Shown here in pieces: positions 1 to 11,000 of a DNA stretch of 64,000 nt (its first letter is position 1; every line of letters begins with the position of its first letter). The stretch covers positions 503,777 through 567,776 of the forward strand of contig NC_018257.1 of NCBI RefSeq assembly GCF_000227135.1, in the 5' to 3' direction. The position numbers and the translations under genes were made by a program. Under the pieces are notes generated by a model. That model was not told the DNA's origin. It searched no databases and saw nothing but the letters and a program-made list of their open reading frames with translations. The stretch comes from Leishmania donovani (Eukaryota > Euglenozoa > Kinetoplastea > Trypanosomatida > Trypanosomatidae).

Positions 1-513
1 AATGCGGTGCACAGCCGTGACGCTGATTGGCACTACTCGCTGTGTGTGTGCTGTGACGATATGGACTCGTGCTGCGAGGCGTGTTGCTGCTTTCCTTGCC
101 AGGTGAGCCGGCAGTGCAATATGTTCATGTNNNNNNNNNNNNNNNNNNNNNNNNNNNNNNNNNNNNNNNNNNNNNNNNNNNNNNNNNNNNNNNNNNNNNN
201 NNNNNNNNNNNNNNNNNNNNNNNNNNNNNACAACCGCAGAGAGATCCACTGGCCTTACTGCTTGCTCATGACCCTATGTGACGTGAGCTTGTTTTTCTTT
301 AGCGTGACGTGCGTCTTTGCCAGCGAGACACGTCGGCTAGCGCGCGAGCGGTACGGCATTTCCGGCAGTGGCATCGACGATTGCTGCATCGGGTACTGGT
401 GCCGCACCTGCTCTGCGCAGCAGGTGCTGCTGGAGATGACCGCGATGAACGAATTCCCAGGGGCCACGTGCTACGAGGCTGCCCCTCAGCCCGCGGCCAA
501 CCGGATGGTCTAG
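1..513 (+). CDS. PLAC8-family cysteine-rich protein, copy 1 (ama1-like), 5'-truncated and gapped
   Basis: The frame is open from the window edge, so the true start lies upstream; the stop is TAG at 511-513. Before the gap the protein has a dense Cys cluster (CVCCDDMDSCCEACCCFPC), followed downstream by a hydrophobic stretch (residues near DVSLFFFSVTCVFAS) and a second Cys motif (DDCCIGYWCRTCSAQQ). This spacing, CC-x-CCxxPCQ then CCxxxWCxxCxxxQ, is typical of PLAC8 proteins; trypanosomatid members are annotated as ama1 protein. PLAC8 proteins are small membrane-associated proteins; no enzymatic role is visible. A 99-N gap (131-229) interrupts the gene; because 99 is a multiple of three the frame appears continuous, but the missing length is unknown. 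The C-terminus and at least 160 bp of 3' flank are repeated in copy 2, showing a tandem array. Confidence 0.75.
   Translation, partial: NAVHSRDADWHYSLCVCCDDMDSCCEACCCFPCQVSRQCNMFMXXXXXXXXXXXXXXXXXXXXXXXXXXXXXXXXXXNRREIHWPYCLLMTLCDVSLFFFSVTCVFASETRRLARERYGISGSGIDDCCIGYWCRTCSAQQVLLEMTAMNEFPGATCYEAAPQPAANRMV
131..229. other. Assembly gap (99 N) inside PLAC8 copy 1
   Basis: A run of 99 N interrupts the coding sequence. All seven gaps in the window have this same length, so it is a placeholder and not a measured distance. Confidence 0.99.
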
Positions 514-674
514 CCGTGTGTATGGGCAGCTCCCAAGGGCGAGGAGAGGAGGGGTGGGGGCGCTGCGGAAGGTAGTGAGCCGCCTTGAGGAGGGAGTCGG
601 CTCGCTGCCGCGTGGGCGTTGCTTGACTGCTCCTTCAATGAGGAAGACGCAGAGCTAGAAGGAGGAGGGGCTGC

Positions 675-773
675 NNNNNNNNNNNNNNNNNNNNNNNNNN
701 NNNNNNNNNNNNNNNNNNNNNNNNNNNNNNNNNNNNNNNNNNNNNNNNNNNNNNNNNNNNNNNNNNNNNNNNN
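675..773. other. Assembly gap (99 N) between PLAC8 copies
   Basis: The left edge lies in the 3' flank of copy 1 and the right edge lies within the coding sequence of copy 2. The start of copy 2 and the intergenic spacer are therefore missing. Confidence 0.99.
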
Positions 774-775
774 TT

Positions 776-970
776 GCCGGCGAGACACGTCGGCTAGCGC
801 GCGAGCGGTACGGCATTTCCGGCACCGGCTGCGAAGACTTCTGCATCGGGTACTGGTGCCGCACCTGCTCTGCGCAGCAGGTGCTGCTGGAGATGACCGC
901 GATGAACGAATTCCCAGGGGCCACGTGCTACGAGGCTGCCCCTCAGCCCGCGGCCAACCGGATGGTCTAG
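776..970 (+). CDS. PLAC8-family protein, copy 2, C-terminal part only
   Basis: Sixty-four codons plus a TAG stop (968-970) follow the gap. The segment is nearly identical to the end of copy 1, but differs just before the second Cys motif: copy 1 has SGSGIDDCCIGYWC and copy 2 has SGTGCEDFCIGYWC. Copy 2 thus swaps Cys positions in the motif, so the copies are true paralogues (or alleles) and not simply one sequence assembled twice. The 3' flanks after both stops are the same for about 160 bp. The N-terminal part is lost in the gap. Confidence 0.75.
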   Translation, partial: AGETRRLARERYGISGTGCEDFCIGYWCRTCSAQQVLLEMTAMNEFPGATCYEAAPQPAANRMV

Positions 971-1387
971 CCGTGTGTATGGGCAGCTCCCAAGGGCGAG
1001 GAGAGGAGGGGTGGGGGCGCTGCGGAAGGTAGTGAGCCGCCTTGAGGAGGGAGTCGGCTCGCTGCCGCGTGGGCGTTGCTTGACTGCTCCTTCAATGAGG
1101 AAGACGCAGAGCTAGAAGGAGGAGGGGCTGCGGTCAGTGGTGGTGGGAGAGTAAAGCAGGAGGAGGCTCGGCAACGCGCGTCTTTGACCGACGACGCAGT
1201 GCTGTCCCCTCCTTTTGTTCGGGCTCTCATCCTCTCTCTTGGACCCCCTTCTGTTGTTGATGGGGATGCTATAATGTGGTGCCCGCAATTTTTCTGTTCT
1301 CTGCTTCTCTGCGCCTCATTCACAGTTCTAATCTTGTTTACCTTGCCCTCTCCCTCGTGCTGCCTCCCGCTTCCCTTCCGTCTTATT

Positions 1388-1422
<35 letters not shown>

Positions 1423-1723
1423 CGCGCTGGAGGAGCTTCTCTTGCGTTTGCTCTCATCACCTCATTGTTTTTTTCTTTTCTTGATTGACCGCTCCCTCCT
1501 GTGGCCCCCTTTCCCTCCCTGACACGCACTCACCGTCTGCGCCATCGCGGTTATCTCCTCTTGATTTTCGGGCGCATGTGTGCGCTCTTTTCTCTTCCCC
1601 ACTAATTCAGCCAGCGTTGTCTTTTTGTCTTCTGTTTTCTCTCTCGCCGTGCTGCTGCTTTACGTTGTACGAATGGGGCACCACCATTCCTTGCTTGCTT
1701 TTTCTTTCCTTGGTTGCTTTACG
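971..1723 (+). other. 3' flank of PLAC8 copy 2 and spacer; poly-T run
   Basis: No gene is supported. The first 160 bp repeat the 3' flank of copy 1. Further on are pyrimidine-rich blocks and an uninterrupted run of 31 T at 1390-1420, then more T/C-rich DNA up to the start of the retroposon at 1724. Such tracts are the usual trans-splicing and polyadenylation signals of trypanosomatid spacers. Confidence 0.7.
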
Positions 1724-1801
1724 CCCCTGACGATGCCGGCCACCTCAGTGCGTGGCATCAGGGGCCCGTGCCCCCACACCCTTTGCGGGGAAGCCGAAAG
1801 C
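1724..1801 (+). ncRNA. Pr77-hallmark / HDV-like ribozyme candidate at the DIRE 5' end
   Basis: The first ~78 nt match the Pr77-type signature at the 5' end of ingi/L1Tc elements, which in L1Tc is an HDV-like self-cleaving ribozyme. Arms that could form the fold are visible in the expected order: P1 cccctga (1724-1730) with tcagggg (1758-1764); P2 cggc (1737-1740) with gccg (1793-1796); a short P3 cac (1741-1743) with gtg (1752-1754); and P4 cccc (1771-1774) with gggg (1787-1790). A competing simple hairpin, gatgcc (1732-1737) with ggcatc (1754-1759), is also possible. Activity cannot be judged by eye. Confidence 0.6.
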
Positions 1802-2019
1802 CCGCAGCCTGGCCTCGGGCACGGCGGCGGACTCCCGGTGTCGGCGGGCAGGCGTGCGCTGGCGGTGTGCCGGAGAGGCTTGCGGTCGCGACGACGTTTG
1901 TCCCGGATCGCTGCGAATCGCGTCGACGATTCAGCAAAAATATGCGTCCGCCTACCGCCTCTCTGCGTTAGCTTCGTTGCGGTAATGCCGAGCGTCATCC
2001 TGGTCCCGGCCTGCGCTGT

Positions 2020-2655
2020 ATGCAGTGGCGTTGCAGTGGGCTGAGCGTCGCCAAGCGGCGTTGTTCGGCCCGGCTCCTTGGAGAATCGTCGATACAGGCC
2101 TGTAGGGCATTTGGTGTGCCTGGTTTTCTGCCTTCCGGTGTAGCAGGGGAAGCGAAGCACGGTGGTGGCGTCTCTGTGCTCGCACAGGAGGGCACGCGCA
2201 TAGGTGTAGGCGCTCTAGCTCTGGAGAGCGAGGTCGCAGCAGTGGCGGTGTGGGTTTGCTGCGACGACCCTACCAGAAGGATGTACCTCGCGCCCGGCCA
2301 CACATCTAAGAGTGACGTGGTTGCACGGGAGGTTCTCGACCGGCCACCCAGCGACGTCGCACCCGGTCCTCGCGTCATTGGAGTGGACGCCGCTCCGCAC
2401 CACCCGATGCGAGGCACGAAAGGGCTACCCGACCGGGCTGGGGCCATTCTGCATGAGTGGCTTCATGACAAATACTTGGCATGCGCAAGCGACGAAGACA
2501 CGTCGACATGGCACAGCGCAGACGGGGCCACGGGGACGCCACCGCACGCCACCCCGGCGCTCGACTGCCTCGTCTGTAAAGGGGGCGCCGTCACCACGGC
2601 GCGATCCAGTTCGCTGCCCGGCCTGGGGAGGGGTACGGCCCGGCGCCGCCAGTGA
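2020..2655 (+). pseudogene. Remnant of ingi-type AP-like endonuclease domain (DIRE)
   Basis: One frame retains a run typical of the ingi/L1Tc endonuclease: a GGGVSVL-type strand, AVAVWVCCDDPTRRMYLAPG, then a RVIGVDAAPHHP block, AILHEWLHDKYL and TWHSADGATG. In active relatives the GVDAAPHH block is expected to read GGDFNAHH, which carries catalytic Asp and Asn; here the Asn is lost and the Asp context changed. The usual SDH motif near the domain end is not visible. The residual similarity is strong enough to name the domain, but the protein cannot be functional. Confidence 0.75.
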
Positions 2656-3061
2656 TGACTGACGCCCCATTACACTCCTTCCGCTTTGCGGACGGGGAAA
2701 CTGTGCGGCGCCCTGATTGCGAAATCGAGCCGCAAGGATCGTGCCCCGCTGGCCCACGACCACCAAGGCAGCACGAACGCGCACCGGGGAGGGAAGACAA
2801 ATCGCCCATGCAGCCAGGCCGACCACAGCCCCCCCCCCCTCCATGCACAGCGACACGGTGCCCCCTCGCGGATGAGGCAAATTTGCTGACGAATAAGCAG
2901 CAGCCACCAGGAAAGCTGTCGCATGTGGTAAAGCTGCTTATCGACCGTCCCGGTCGTCCCGACGGACGCGACTGGCGGCAGTTGTTGGGAAGGCCCCCCT
3001 GCGCGTCGCCCGGGCATGGCCCTGTCGGACGCGTTCATCGAGGAGCAGCAAAGAGCCAGTC

Positions 3062-4090
3062 TTGAAGGATGGATACGGCCCTGCAACGCCCTTCCCCATA
3101 GTGGCCCTCGATCAAGGCCATGCATCCAGGCTACCTATGCCCTCCGCACACTGCGCGCACCAGCAGTGTGCCAAGGCGACGCGACACCCGGCAGCCTCCT
3201 TCGCGCCCCACCGCGTTCTACGGAGGCCCTGCACCACGCCCTTCAAACCGCTCACGATGGGCGGGCTCGAGGTGGCACCCCGTGAAGCCTACTGCGGCCC
3301 TGCCCCGGGCGTCGACGAAATCCACTGTGGGAGTGTCGAGGCCGCCCCGATGCAGGTCAGGAGCGCGCTGCTCAGCATCTAAAACCAGAGGGTCGCCGCC
3401 GGCCGCGCCCCTACTGCATGGAAAGAGGAGCCTGCTGTGGGCCCCTCCTGTGGCTGCACAAGCCCGGTGACGACCCCGCGTCACACGGCCCCTGTGACAC
3501 TAGCCAGCGATCTGTGCAAGTTACTCAAACGAATGGTCTCGCGACTTTCTAGAGGACGGGCTTGAGCTACAGCACTCCGGCCTCCGGCCGCACCGCTCCA
3601 CCGCATCCCCCCTCCCCATGGGCTCGCTCCTTCACAAAGCAGTGCAGCCCTGACAGGGCACCAAGGCAGGCGCAGTGCTTGCGTGCTCTGCGCTCGCGCG
3701 CTTGGCTCGGTCGATCACGTCGCCCTCACGACGGCGCGCTGAGGAGGTTCGACGTAGACCCACGCCTTACTCGCTGGGTCATGGAATTCTCAGACGATCG
3801 TCGCGCCTGTGTTGGCTTCCGCACGCGGCGATCGAGGATGGCCGAGTTTGCATGCGGAGCCCCACAAGCATCAGCCGTAGGCCCTCTTCATGATTGTGGT
3901 GGGCTCGCTGAGTGTGGAGCTCAACAAAACACCCGGACTGCACCACGCCCCCTTTGCTGATGGCCTCGCACTCCTCACGCGCTCCTCGGACAAGGTTGCC
4001 GCACGGGCCACAGTGCAATCCGCCCTCTGGAGGGTGGGACACTGGACGCTGGAGCGCTTTGTGGAGATGAGTGCTCGCCCTTCGCGAAAA
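3062..4090 (+). pseudogene. Remnant of LINE reverse transcriptase (DIRE)
   Basis: Reverse transcriptase landmarks appear in order but in different frames: APGVDEIHCGSV (about 3310), PVTLASDLCKLLKRMVS (about 3487-3540), VDHVALTTA (about 3709-3737) and the palm motif F-A-D-G followed by LALLTRSSD (3953 onward). In active ingi/L1Tc polymerases this motif is FADD, with the second Asp essential for catalysis; here it is Gly. At least three frame changes and several stops separate the blocks. After the palm motif the text continues with a segment resembling the conserved thumb/connection region. Confidence 0.78.
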
Positions 4091-5156
4091 GAAAAATACG
4101 CAGTACACACTCTCTGGTGCGCGACACTGCAGCCAGCGGCAACGGCCCATCGCCCGCTCGCACTTGGAAGTGGATCGCTGCTCCTGCCTCCTCGCCCTGC
4201 ACCTCCAGCCAATGCCGCGCACTGGTCGGCACGTTGCAGAAGTCATCGAGGCGGCCACGGCTGGACTTGCCAGGCTGAGGGTGGTCTGCTGGCGCAAATG
4301 TGGCCGGTCAGCGGCTCTTCTCTGCTCTTGCTACACAGCCCTCCTTGAACCAGAGCTACTGTACGGTGCCACCGTCTGGTGGGACCGTGCTAGCAGAAGC
4401 TGCAGCAGGTCCCTTGAAGACCTTCACGTGGAGGCAGCCGCGGCCATAGTGGGTACCGCAATGCGCTCAGAGAGCAGAGACCTACCCGAGGAGGCCGATC
4501 CACTGCCCCTCGACTCCACAGTGCTGCTGCGCCGCACCCGCCTGTGTCTCTCCTCGACCGCGCGAGGCGGCTTCCTTGTGCATTTGGCGCGGCAGGCGCA
4601 CACGCCGGATGCCGGCGCTGCCACAGCGCTTCGGCAGCTCTCGTGCGGGCATGCAGGCATTGGCCCCTGCGGGCTCCGCATGCACACACCTCCCTCGTGC
4701 GCTGCGGCCGCGCGCGCCTCTCATGGCAGTCTGTCTTTGGCCAGCGTGGGTTGGCGCGCACCGGCAAGGATGACAAACTTGCAAGATCGGCAACGCCAGA
4801 GGAGCCGACGCCAACAGCATGGATCACGGACCTGGTCACCGGTCTCAGACGCCGGGCCGCCATCCCCCGCAACCGCGGTAGACGATGCGACGCGCGACGG
4901 CAAGCGATACCTGGCGGCGGCCGCCCCACACCAGAGGAACAAGGGTGCTGGAGCTCACGAGACGACAGGCCACCATCCTCGCCCAGCTCCGCGCCGGCGC
5001 CTGACCCGTACCTTTGGGCTCCTGCAGCGGTGGGTGACTGTCAGAGTCGAGATGGTGTGCAGATGGCGTGCCGCCCATACCCAGGCCGGTGTGGTGCCGA
5101 TGGCGCAGGACGTACTCGGAGAAGGGACGAGGAAGGGCAAGAGGAGCCGGTTATAG
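4071..5156 (+). pseudogene. Remnant of DIRE C-terminal region (RT thumb to RNase H/zinc-finger part)
   Basis: A 1-kb open frame includes LQPMPRTGRHVAEVIEAA and LLEPELLYGATVWWDRA, which match the conserved region after the RT palm in ingi-clade proteins (the 'Y-G-x-x-x-W' block). A second frame carries ARRLPCAFGAAGAHAGCRRC and similar Cys/His-rich text, and a third holds LELTRRQATILAQLRAG, a typical C-terminal motif of these proteins. Because the motifs lie in different frames the open frame is not a functional gene. Nucleotides 4802-4998 within it are repeated exactly at 6692-6888. Confidence 0.7.
4802..4998 (+). repeat. 197-bp direct repeat, copy A (inside DIRE)
   Basis: This 197-bp block is identical, base for base as far as I can read, to 6692-6888. 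The flanks on both sides differ at once. It encodes the LAQLRAG-type C-terminal motif of the retroposon. Confidence 0.95.
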
Positions 5157-5250
5157 ACACATGGCCCGATTCGACGGCCGACGGCTTCTCGCAGACGACC
5201 AGGCTTCAGCCGTCGTGCCACAGCGGTTGGGCGGGCTGTGCTTGCATGCG

Positions 5251-6691
5251 CGTACTTGATGACGTGGGTGTGATGAAATGACACGCTGTACAGAGTATTA
5301 GGAACTGTAGTTGATGCTGTTGTATATTGTTTTTTTTTTTTTAATGCTTCCCCCTTGGGCGCCTCGGTATATTTTCCGTGCTGTGTGTGCTTGTTTACTA
5401 GAGTTTTCCGCGTTGCAGTTAGCTGTGCTTCACCGGTCTTGTTATGGGAGTGGGCTGACAGGCCCTTATGGAGCGAAGCAGCAGTGATCGCCGGCACAGA
5501 TAGACGGAGGCATCTAGTGGACGGCTTACATTCTGATTTTTTATCTTTATGCTTGTCATTCGTTTTTTTTTTTTGTAGCTGGGCCACATAGTGACGTTTT
5601 TTCTCCTCCTCCTACTCGACTTGTTCTTTCCTTCCTTTACCAACCGGTCGTCTTTTTTTCTCTTTCCTGTCTTTGCCCGCATCTTGATTTTTTTTTTTCG
5701 TTTGTGTGTGTGTTCATCGTGTACATATGCATAGGCGCATACACGCCTGCACATAGATGTATGGATGTACATGTGCACACGTGTATACGTCCAGTCTGAC
5801 ATGTATTACGTTTGCTCGCCATATGGCTCTCTCTCTTTCTCTTCCTGTCACTCTTCACAAGGATTGTTGCAGGTGTTTGCTTCTTTTTTTTTTTGCGGTT
5901 GCTGTGCTAAGGAGCTTGCGCTTAGGCTTTCCTTCTGTTCTTTTGGATGGGGTCTGCTGTGCAGACTACCTCTCCACGGACGTCTGTGCATGGGCTGTGC
6001 GCCCTCTCTGGACGAAAAGCAAAAGCGCGACGAAGCAGAGGAAGCGAAAAATAAAGGGGGAGCGAAAAAGACGAAGAGGATGCGCTGAGCACGCACCCCG
6101 CCCACGGCAGGGAGTAAAAACGAAACAAACAACGGAAAACCACTGAAGAAAAAAGAGGACGTGTCCTGAAATGCACTAAATGGAATGATAGGTGGATGCG
6201 GGAGGAAGCAGGGGGTCGGCGGGCGCTTTCGTTCATGCACGTCCGCTTATTTGCAGATGTGCGCACCGAGGGACGTAGACACAGAGTCAGCAAGCAAGCT
6301 GTTCTCTCCTGTCATGCTCCTGTGTCTTCTTTCCTGTCCTAGCCGTTCCCTGATTCGCCGCGTGTTTGGCTATGCTGAGGTTCAGCACACAATGGAGGGT
6401 GAGTGCGGCTGCAGCGGGGGCGGGGGAGGTGACGGATAAAGGCAGTGGCACGGCCGTTTTGGTCTTCCACTGTCGACGTCTGGTTGCCCCTGATACACCG
6501 GACCCTTCGTCCCTTTTTTTCCCGCCTGCTCCGCGTGCTCCTGGCTGCGTCCCTCTCTCCCTCCCTCTGTGTCCCTCTCCAAACAGCGCCGACCATGAGT
6601 GATTCTGCAGCACTTCATTATGCTACATGTGAACAGTACTGTATAAAGTTATTTTGTATGAGTTACTTTTTGGTTCGATTCTTTCGAGGGC
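5251..6691 (+). other. Non-coding spacer downstream of the DIRE
   Basis: No gene is supported. The spacer has T-rich and T/C-rich runs (for example around 5330, 5565, 5650-5700 and 5883-5895) and a TG/CA-rich patch with imperfect inverted symmetry near 5715-5795. Short open frames here are low-complexity pyrimidine translations. Confidence 0.7.
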
Positions 6692-6888
6692 GAGCCGACG
6701 CCAACAGCATGGATCACGGACCTGGTCACCGGTCTCAGACGCCGGGCCGCCATCCCCCGCAACCGCGGTAGACGATGCGACGCGCGACGGCAAGCGATAC
6801 CTGGCGGCGGCCGCCCCACACCAGAGGAACAAGGGTGCTGGAGCTCACGAGACGACAGGCCACCATCCTCGCCCAGCTCCGCGCCGGC
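6692..6888 (+). repeat. 197-bp direct repeat, copy B (solitary DIRE fragment)
   Basis: This is an exact, same-orientation copy of 4802-4998 with abrupt ends. There is no neighbouring retroposon sequence, so it was copied alone and not as part of a second element. Confidence 0.95.
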
Positions 6889-8066
6889 AACGCTTGCGCT
6901 CTAAAGTTTTTGACATGTGCAGTTCTGAATCGACTGTATTTAGTTCCTCGTAGCGTCTCGCTGCGGGGGAGGGCGGAGCACGGCGGAAGGCTGGGGAGCC
7001 GAAAGGGAGGACTATTTACGTCGGCTGAAAGGAATTTCACGTTCCCGGGAAAGGGACGCGTTGGTGCGGCCGTGGTGATGCCGTGTGATGTGCTATGTTG
7101 AAGTCTTGTATCTCGGAACGATGTGAGGGACAAACAACAGCGAAAATGAAAACTAAAAAAGCCATCACACAACGGAGTAGAGCGAATGGCGGCGGGGGGC
7201 CGCGTTGTGATAGATCGGCTTGATCCTCCAGGGTCGTTGCTCTCTCCTCCAAATGCTTACGTGCCCATGTGCGTCTCCGCGATCCCGTGAGAGGGTGGGA
7301 CACTTCAACGTGCTGTGCCCTTTTTTTGGAATGTAAATGTTATTGGCTCAGCAAGGAAAAGAAACAACCGAAAGTGCGCATCGCGTTCACCGGATACGTC
7401 GTTGGTGGGCTTTGGCGCCTCCCTTTCCTGGGTTTTCTTTCATGGCTTCGTCGGTTCGGCACTCCAGCATTCTCGCTTGCCTAACCATGCTTCATCTCTG
7501 TTTCTTGATTTTCTTGTTATGTGCTATCGACCGTATTATCGACACGGCGTGTGGGGCACGGTCAGCGGTGAGCCTTGGCGGGTGTGACTGTAAGTGTGTT
7601 CGCATGAAGGTGTGCACAAACGCCTTCTTCATGAACCCTTCTCGTCACCTCTGCCGCTGGACTGCTTTGGTGCAACCCCGCACTTCAAATCCTTCACTTC
7701 AGCCGTGAAGCACGAAACGGCGTCGCTGGAGTACGATATCCGAGCTGTTTACTCATACACGCACATACATGCACACGCACATACACACTTGCGCAAACTC
7801 GCACAGAGGCAGATTCACGCCGGTGCACGAGGCACACCTTGGGCGAAGGGACAAGGGCTGCGCGGGAGAAAGGGAGGTGGCGGGGAGGGGGTCGAGCAGA
7901 TAACTCAAACACAGAAAGACAAGGCAGGGCGAGCATATGCGTGTGTGTCGACCTCGTCCACTCGTGATCTCCTTCGACGAAAAGACATTACCGCAATGGA
8001 AATGAAAACTGCCCCGGCGTCTCACCTCCCTTCATTTTTCTTTTTTTTTGTTTATGCGTGGTCCTC
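6889..8066 (+). other. Spacer and 5' flank of the large unknown gene
   Basis: No gene is supported. A pyrimidine tract at 8024-8049 (ctcccttcatttttcttttt and following T) directly precedes the ATG at 8067 and is a plausible trans-splicing signal, although no good AG lies between the tract and that ATG. The real 5' end may therefore use an earlier acceptor or a later ATG such as 8127. Confidence 0.55.
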
Positions 8067-11000
8067 ATGCAACGCCTCGTGTGCGTGCCATCGTACTACG
8101 GCCTGACTGCTTCAGGGAGAGCGCTCATGCGTCCCTCTCATTCCCTGCTTGCATACGCTGACAGTGGAGCCTGTCGCACACGGCGGGCAGTACGGCATCA
8201 CGACAGCGCATGCGACTCGAGCACCGCAAACAAGGACCACGAGGCAGTTCATCTCTCGCATACCAGGTGCCAACAGCGCATCGGCAGCTTCGACAGACGA
8301 CCGCTTCTGCCGCCTCCACTGACGCCGTGCAGCATTGGCGGGACGCCTTTCGCGTATCTCCTCCAGCGTATTATCGTAGGCAAGGCGGAGGAGTTGTCTC
8401 ACATGAGGAGGGAGGCGCTCGAGTTCCTCTGCAATGTCGCCGTTGGCGACTCAACAACTCGCCGCCATGGCAACGCCACCGAGGAGGCGAAGACTCGCGA
8501 ACGGCGGATGCGAGAAGCCTTACTGAAGGTCGAACAACCTGCGTTGTGCTCCTCTCTGCAGCAGAAAGAAAACCCACGACTCACGGTCTGCCTGCAGCGT
8601 CCAGAAGGTCATGTGTGCGTCCCTGCCGTGGTGGGTGAGACATACTTGTTTCTCCGCTCTCAAGGTGTGGACGTGACAGCTTGGTGGGAACGCTATTACA
8701 CCGCCTTTATTCGACCAAGCACCGTAGAACATCCTAGCAGCGAGGGTATGATCGTCACGGCCGCGGCCGATGCTAGAGGCGTGAAAAGAGTGGCAGCATC
8801 CCCGGTGACCGCCGATTGCAGTCCCGACGCCGAATGGAATGGTGCAACTCCGCCGCCTCCACTTTACTGGAAGCTTGATCGGGGCTTAAGGCACACTTTC
8901 TCTACTTACGCGACCGCTTCGCACAGGGGGGACGTCTTCGCGGTGCCGCTGCCGTCGTTTGAAGAGCCTGCGCCTTGTTGGGTAGCTCCTGCGAAGACGC
9001 AAACCGATGCATCGGAGCGAGGCAGCGACGGCGTACCGGCCTCAACGAGTGCGACAGCTGCTGCCCTCGCGAGCCCGCCAACCCGACAGTCGGTCTGGAT
9101 TCCTGTGTGGCTCATTCGCCATCTTCCCTTCTTCCCCATTCCGTTTCCGTCGGCCAACGCGGAAGGCGAGCCGCGACGAGGACGAAGTGCTGAGATGCGG
9201 TACAATGACGCGGCATTCGCCTCTGCAGACTCGCCGCTGACGTCGCACGACCCGGACTCTTGCATGGCAGAGGAGAATGAACGAGTGCTCCTGCAGCGCG
9301 ATGGCGAGCCGGAGACGACGGAAGCGGACTGTCTGCTGTCCAGGCAGGACGCCGTCTCGCGCACCAACGCTTCCGACGATGCCCCCCTTGAGGTAAATGG
9401 GGCTGATATGAGAGCTTGCACTAGTTGGCACACGGCACAGACTTTCACATCGACACCGCGGCTGCCCACACACGCGCAACAGGATCAGCTCGATAAGGAG
9501 TGGGGGCATCCGTTCTTTGACGGTCTACACAGTGTTAGCGACATTGGCAATTGGAGCCCGCGACATGCCACGCTGACAACGTCGAGCGGTAATCATGGTA
9601 CCGTTGCGCATGACATAATCTCTGTACAAGCGTTGTGGCACCAGCGGGTGCGAGAATCCTCGACCTTTGCGCTCGACCTCGAGTTTTCGACCGGTTGCCC
9701 GCCAACCACCGCCACCACCACCACCGGCGCGCTTTCCGGAGCAGCAACAGCGGAGTGGCCGTCACCGTTATTTTCGTGGAAGCTGCGCAGTACACATTGG
9801 AGGACTCTCAGCAGTTTCTGGGCAACGAAGGCCGACCCTGCGAGCTCCCTCGCCGCGGACTACTCGTTTCCTCTTGACGCGTATCCACTGCTTCGGTACC
9901 GCTCATTTCTTCGAGCGCGTGCGGGACATACCGCGATATCGACCTGCAAGCCGCATCTGCACCCCTTCTCGGAAGGGAGCATCCTTAATCGTCTGGAAAA
10001 AGACACCACCTCGCAGAAGTGGATACGATACCCTTTTAGGCCCTGCGGCGCAGCGCAACAGCGCACCCACTGGAACGCGCAGCCGCCTGCGCACAGCTGG
10101 ATCGGTGAGGAGGGCCCCCTGGATCGCATGCCGCCCACGGCTGCAGCGGGTGGTGCACCCTACACCAGCAAAGTTTCTGTCGCAGCGCAGCACGCCTCCG
10201 TCTTTCACGTTCTACAACGCAAATCTTGCGTCGAGCGGGTAGCGTTTTTTGGTGTGCATTATGTCAGCGTGGATGCTACGGCGTTGTCGTGCCTCTTCGA
10301 CTCGACCGTGTGTGTGCGGCACGCGGTGCCACTGGGGGTGACTGGAGCCGTCTTCAAGGCTGGATTGCGGTCTACTCGCTACCGACAACAGCATTCGTGC
10401 CTACCTGATGGGCAGCAGCGCATGCTCACGGTGGAAGACGATCAAAGCGGTGCCTATGCGGCGACGCACAGGTTCTCCAATCGAAGGACAGAACCGCGAC
10501 TGCCGTTATTCGCGGCCGCCATGAAGAAGCTCGAGGCAGCTGAGGCGGCAGCCGCGGCGCCGGTGAACCCACAAGACAAAGCCGCTGCGACCCCTGGTGG
10601 AGGAGGTGAGCTTGGATCCACCGCAGGTGCTGCCCCATGGCTGGCGCGGCTGCGTGCGATTCGGAATGAGCGTGAGAGAGGTAAGTGCGAGCCACAGGCG
10701 TCGCAGATGGAGCGCGTCGTGAAAATGCGCACATCGCATCGTTCTGTCTTCTTCCTCTTTCAGTCCCCGTATTGGGTCGAGGTGGCGGAACTGTACGAGC
10801 GATGGGGCGTCCGTGTTGCACCTGGGACGGTGCCGCTCCTCATCTGTGGGAAGCCGTATGTGAACGCAGAACAGACAACAGATGCGTCACGCTTTTCGCC
10901 AAACACATGCGTGCCTCACCTCATGCAGGAGGTGCTGTTCAGCAAGGGACTGGAGGCCTGCACGTGGGCCGGATCACAGTGCCTCCTGAGCCTGATCGCA

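Larger units (their letters stand above)
1724..5250 (+). mobile_element. Degenerate ingi/L1Tc-related retroposon (DIRE), near full length
   Basis: The element starts with the signature shared by trypanosomatid ingi-clade LINEs and their short derivatives: cccctga at 1724, a G+C-rich core, then tcagggg at 1758. Recognisable protein remnants follow in the correct LINE order: an endonuclease (about 2150-2640), reverse transcriptase blocks (about 3240-4090) and the C-terminal region with Cys/His pairs (about 4190-5150). The reading frame shifts repeatedly and catalytic motifs are altered, so the element is dead. It is in the same orientation as the genes. The 3' limit is approximate; recognisable coding similarity fades by about 5150-5250, and I see no clear poly-A tail or target-site duplication. 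Leishmania DIREs are known to be inactive relatives of T. brucei ingi and T. cruzi L1Tc. Confidence 0.88.

Noticed and set aside
1390..1420. Poly-T run as a transcription terminator
   Set aside because: All genes share one direction, and internal Pol II termination is not expected here; T runs are common splice/polyA signals.
4544..5281. 245-codon open frame as a real gene
   Set aside because: It overlaps other frames carrying parts of the same retroposon protein, so it is a fragment of the decayed DIRE.
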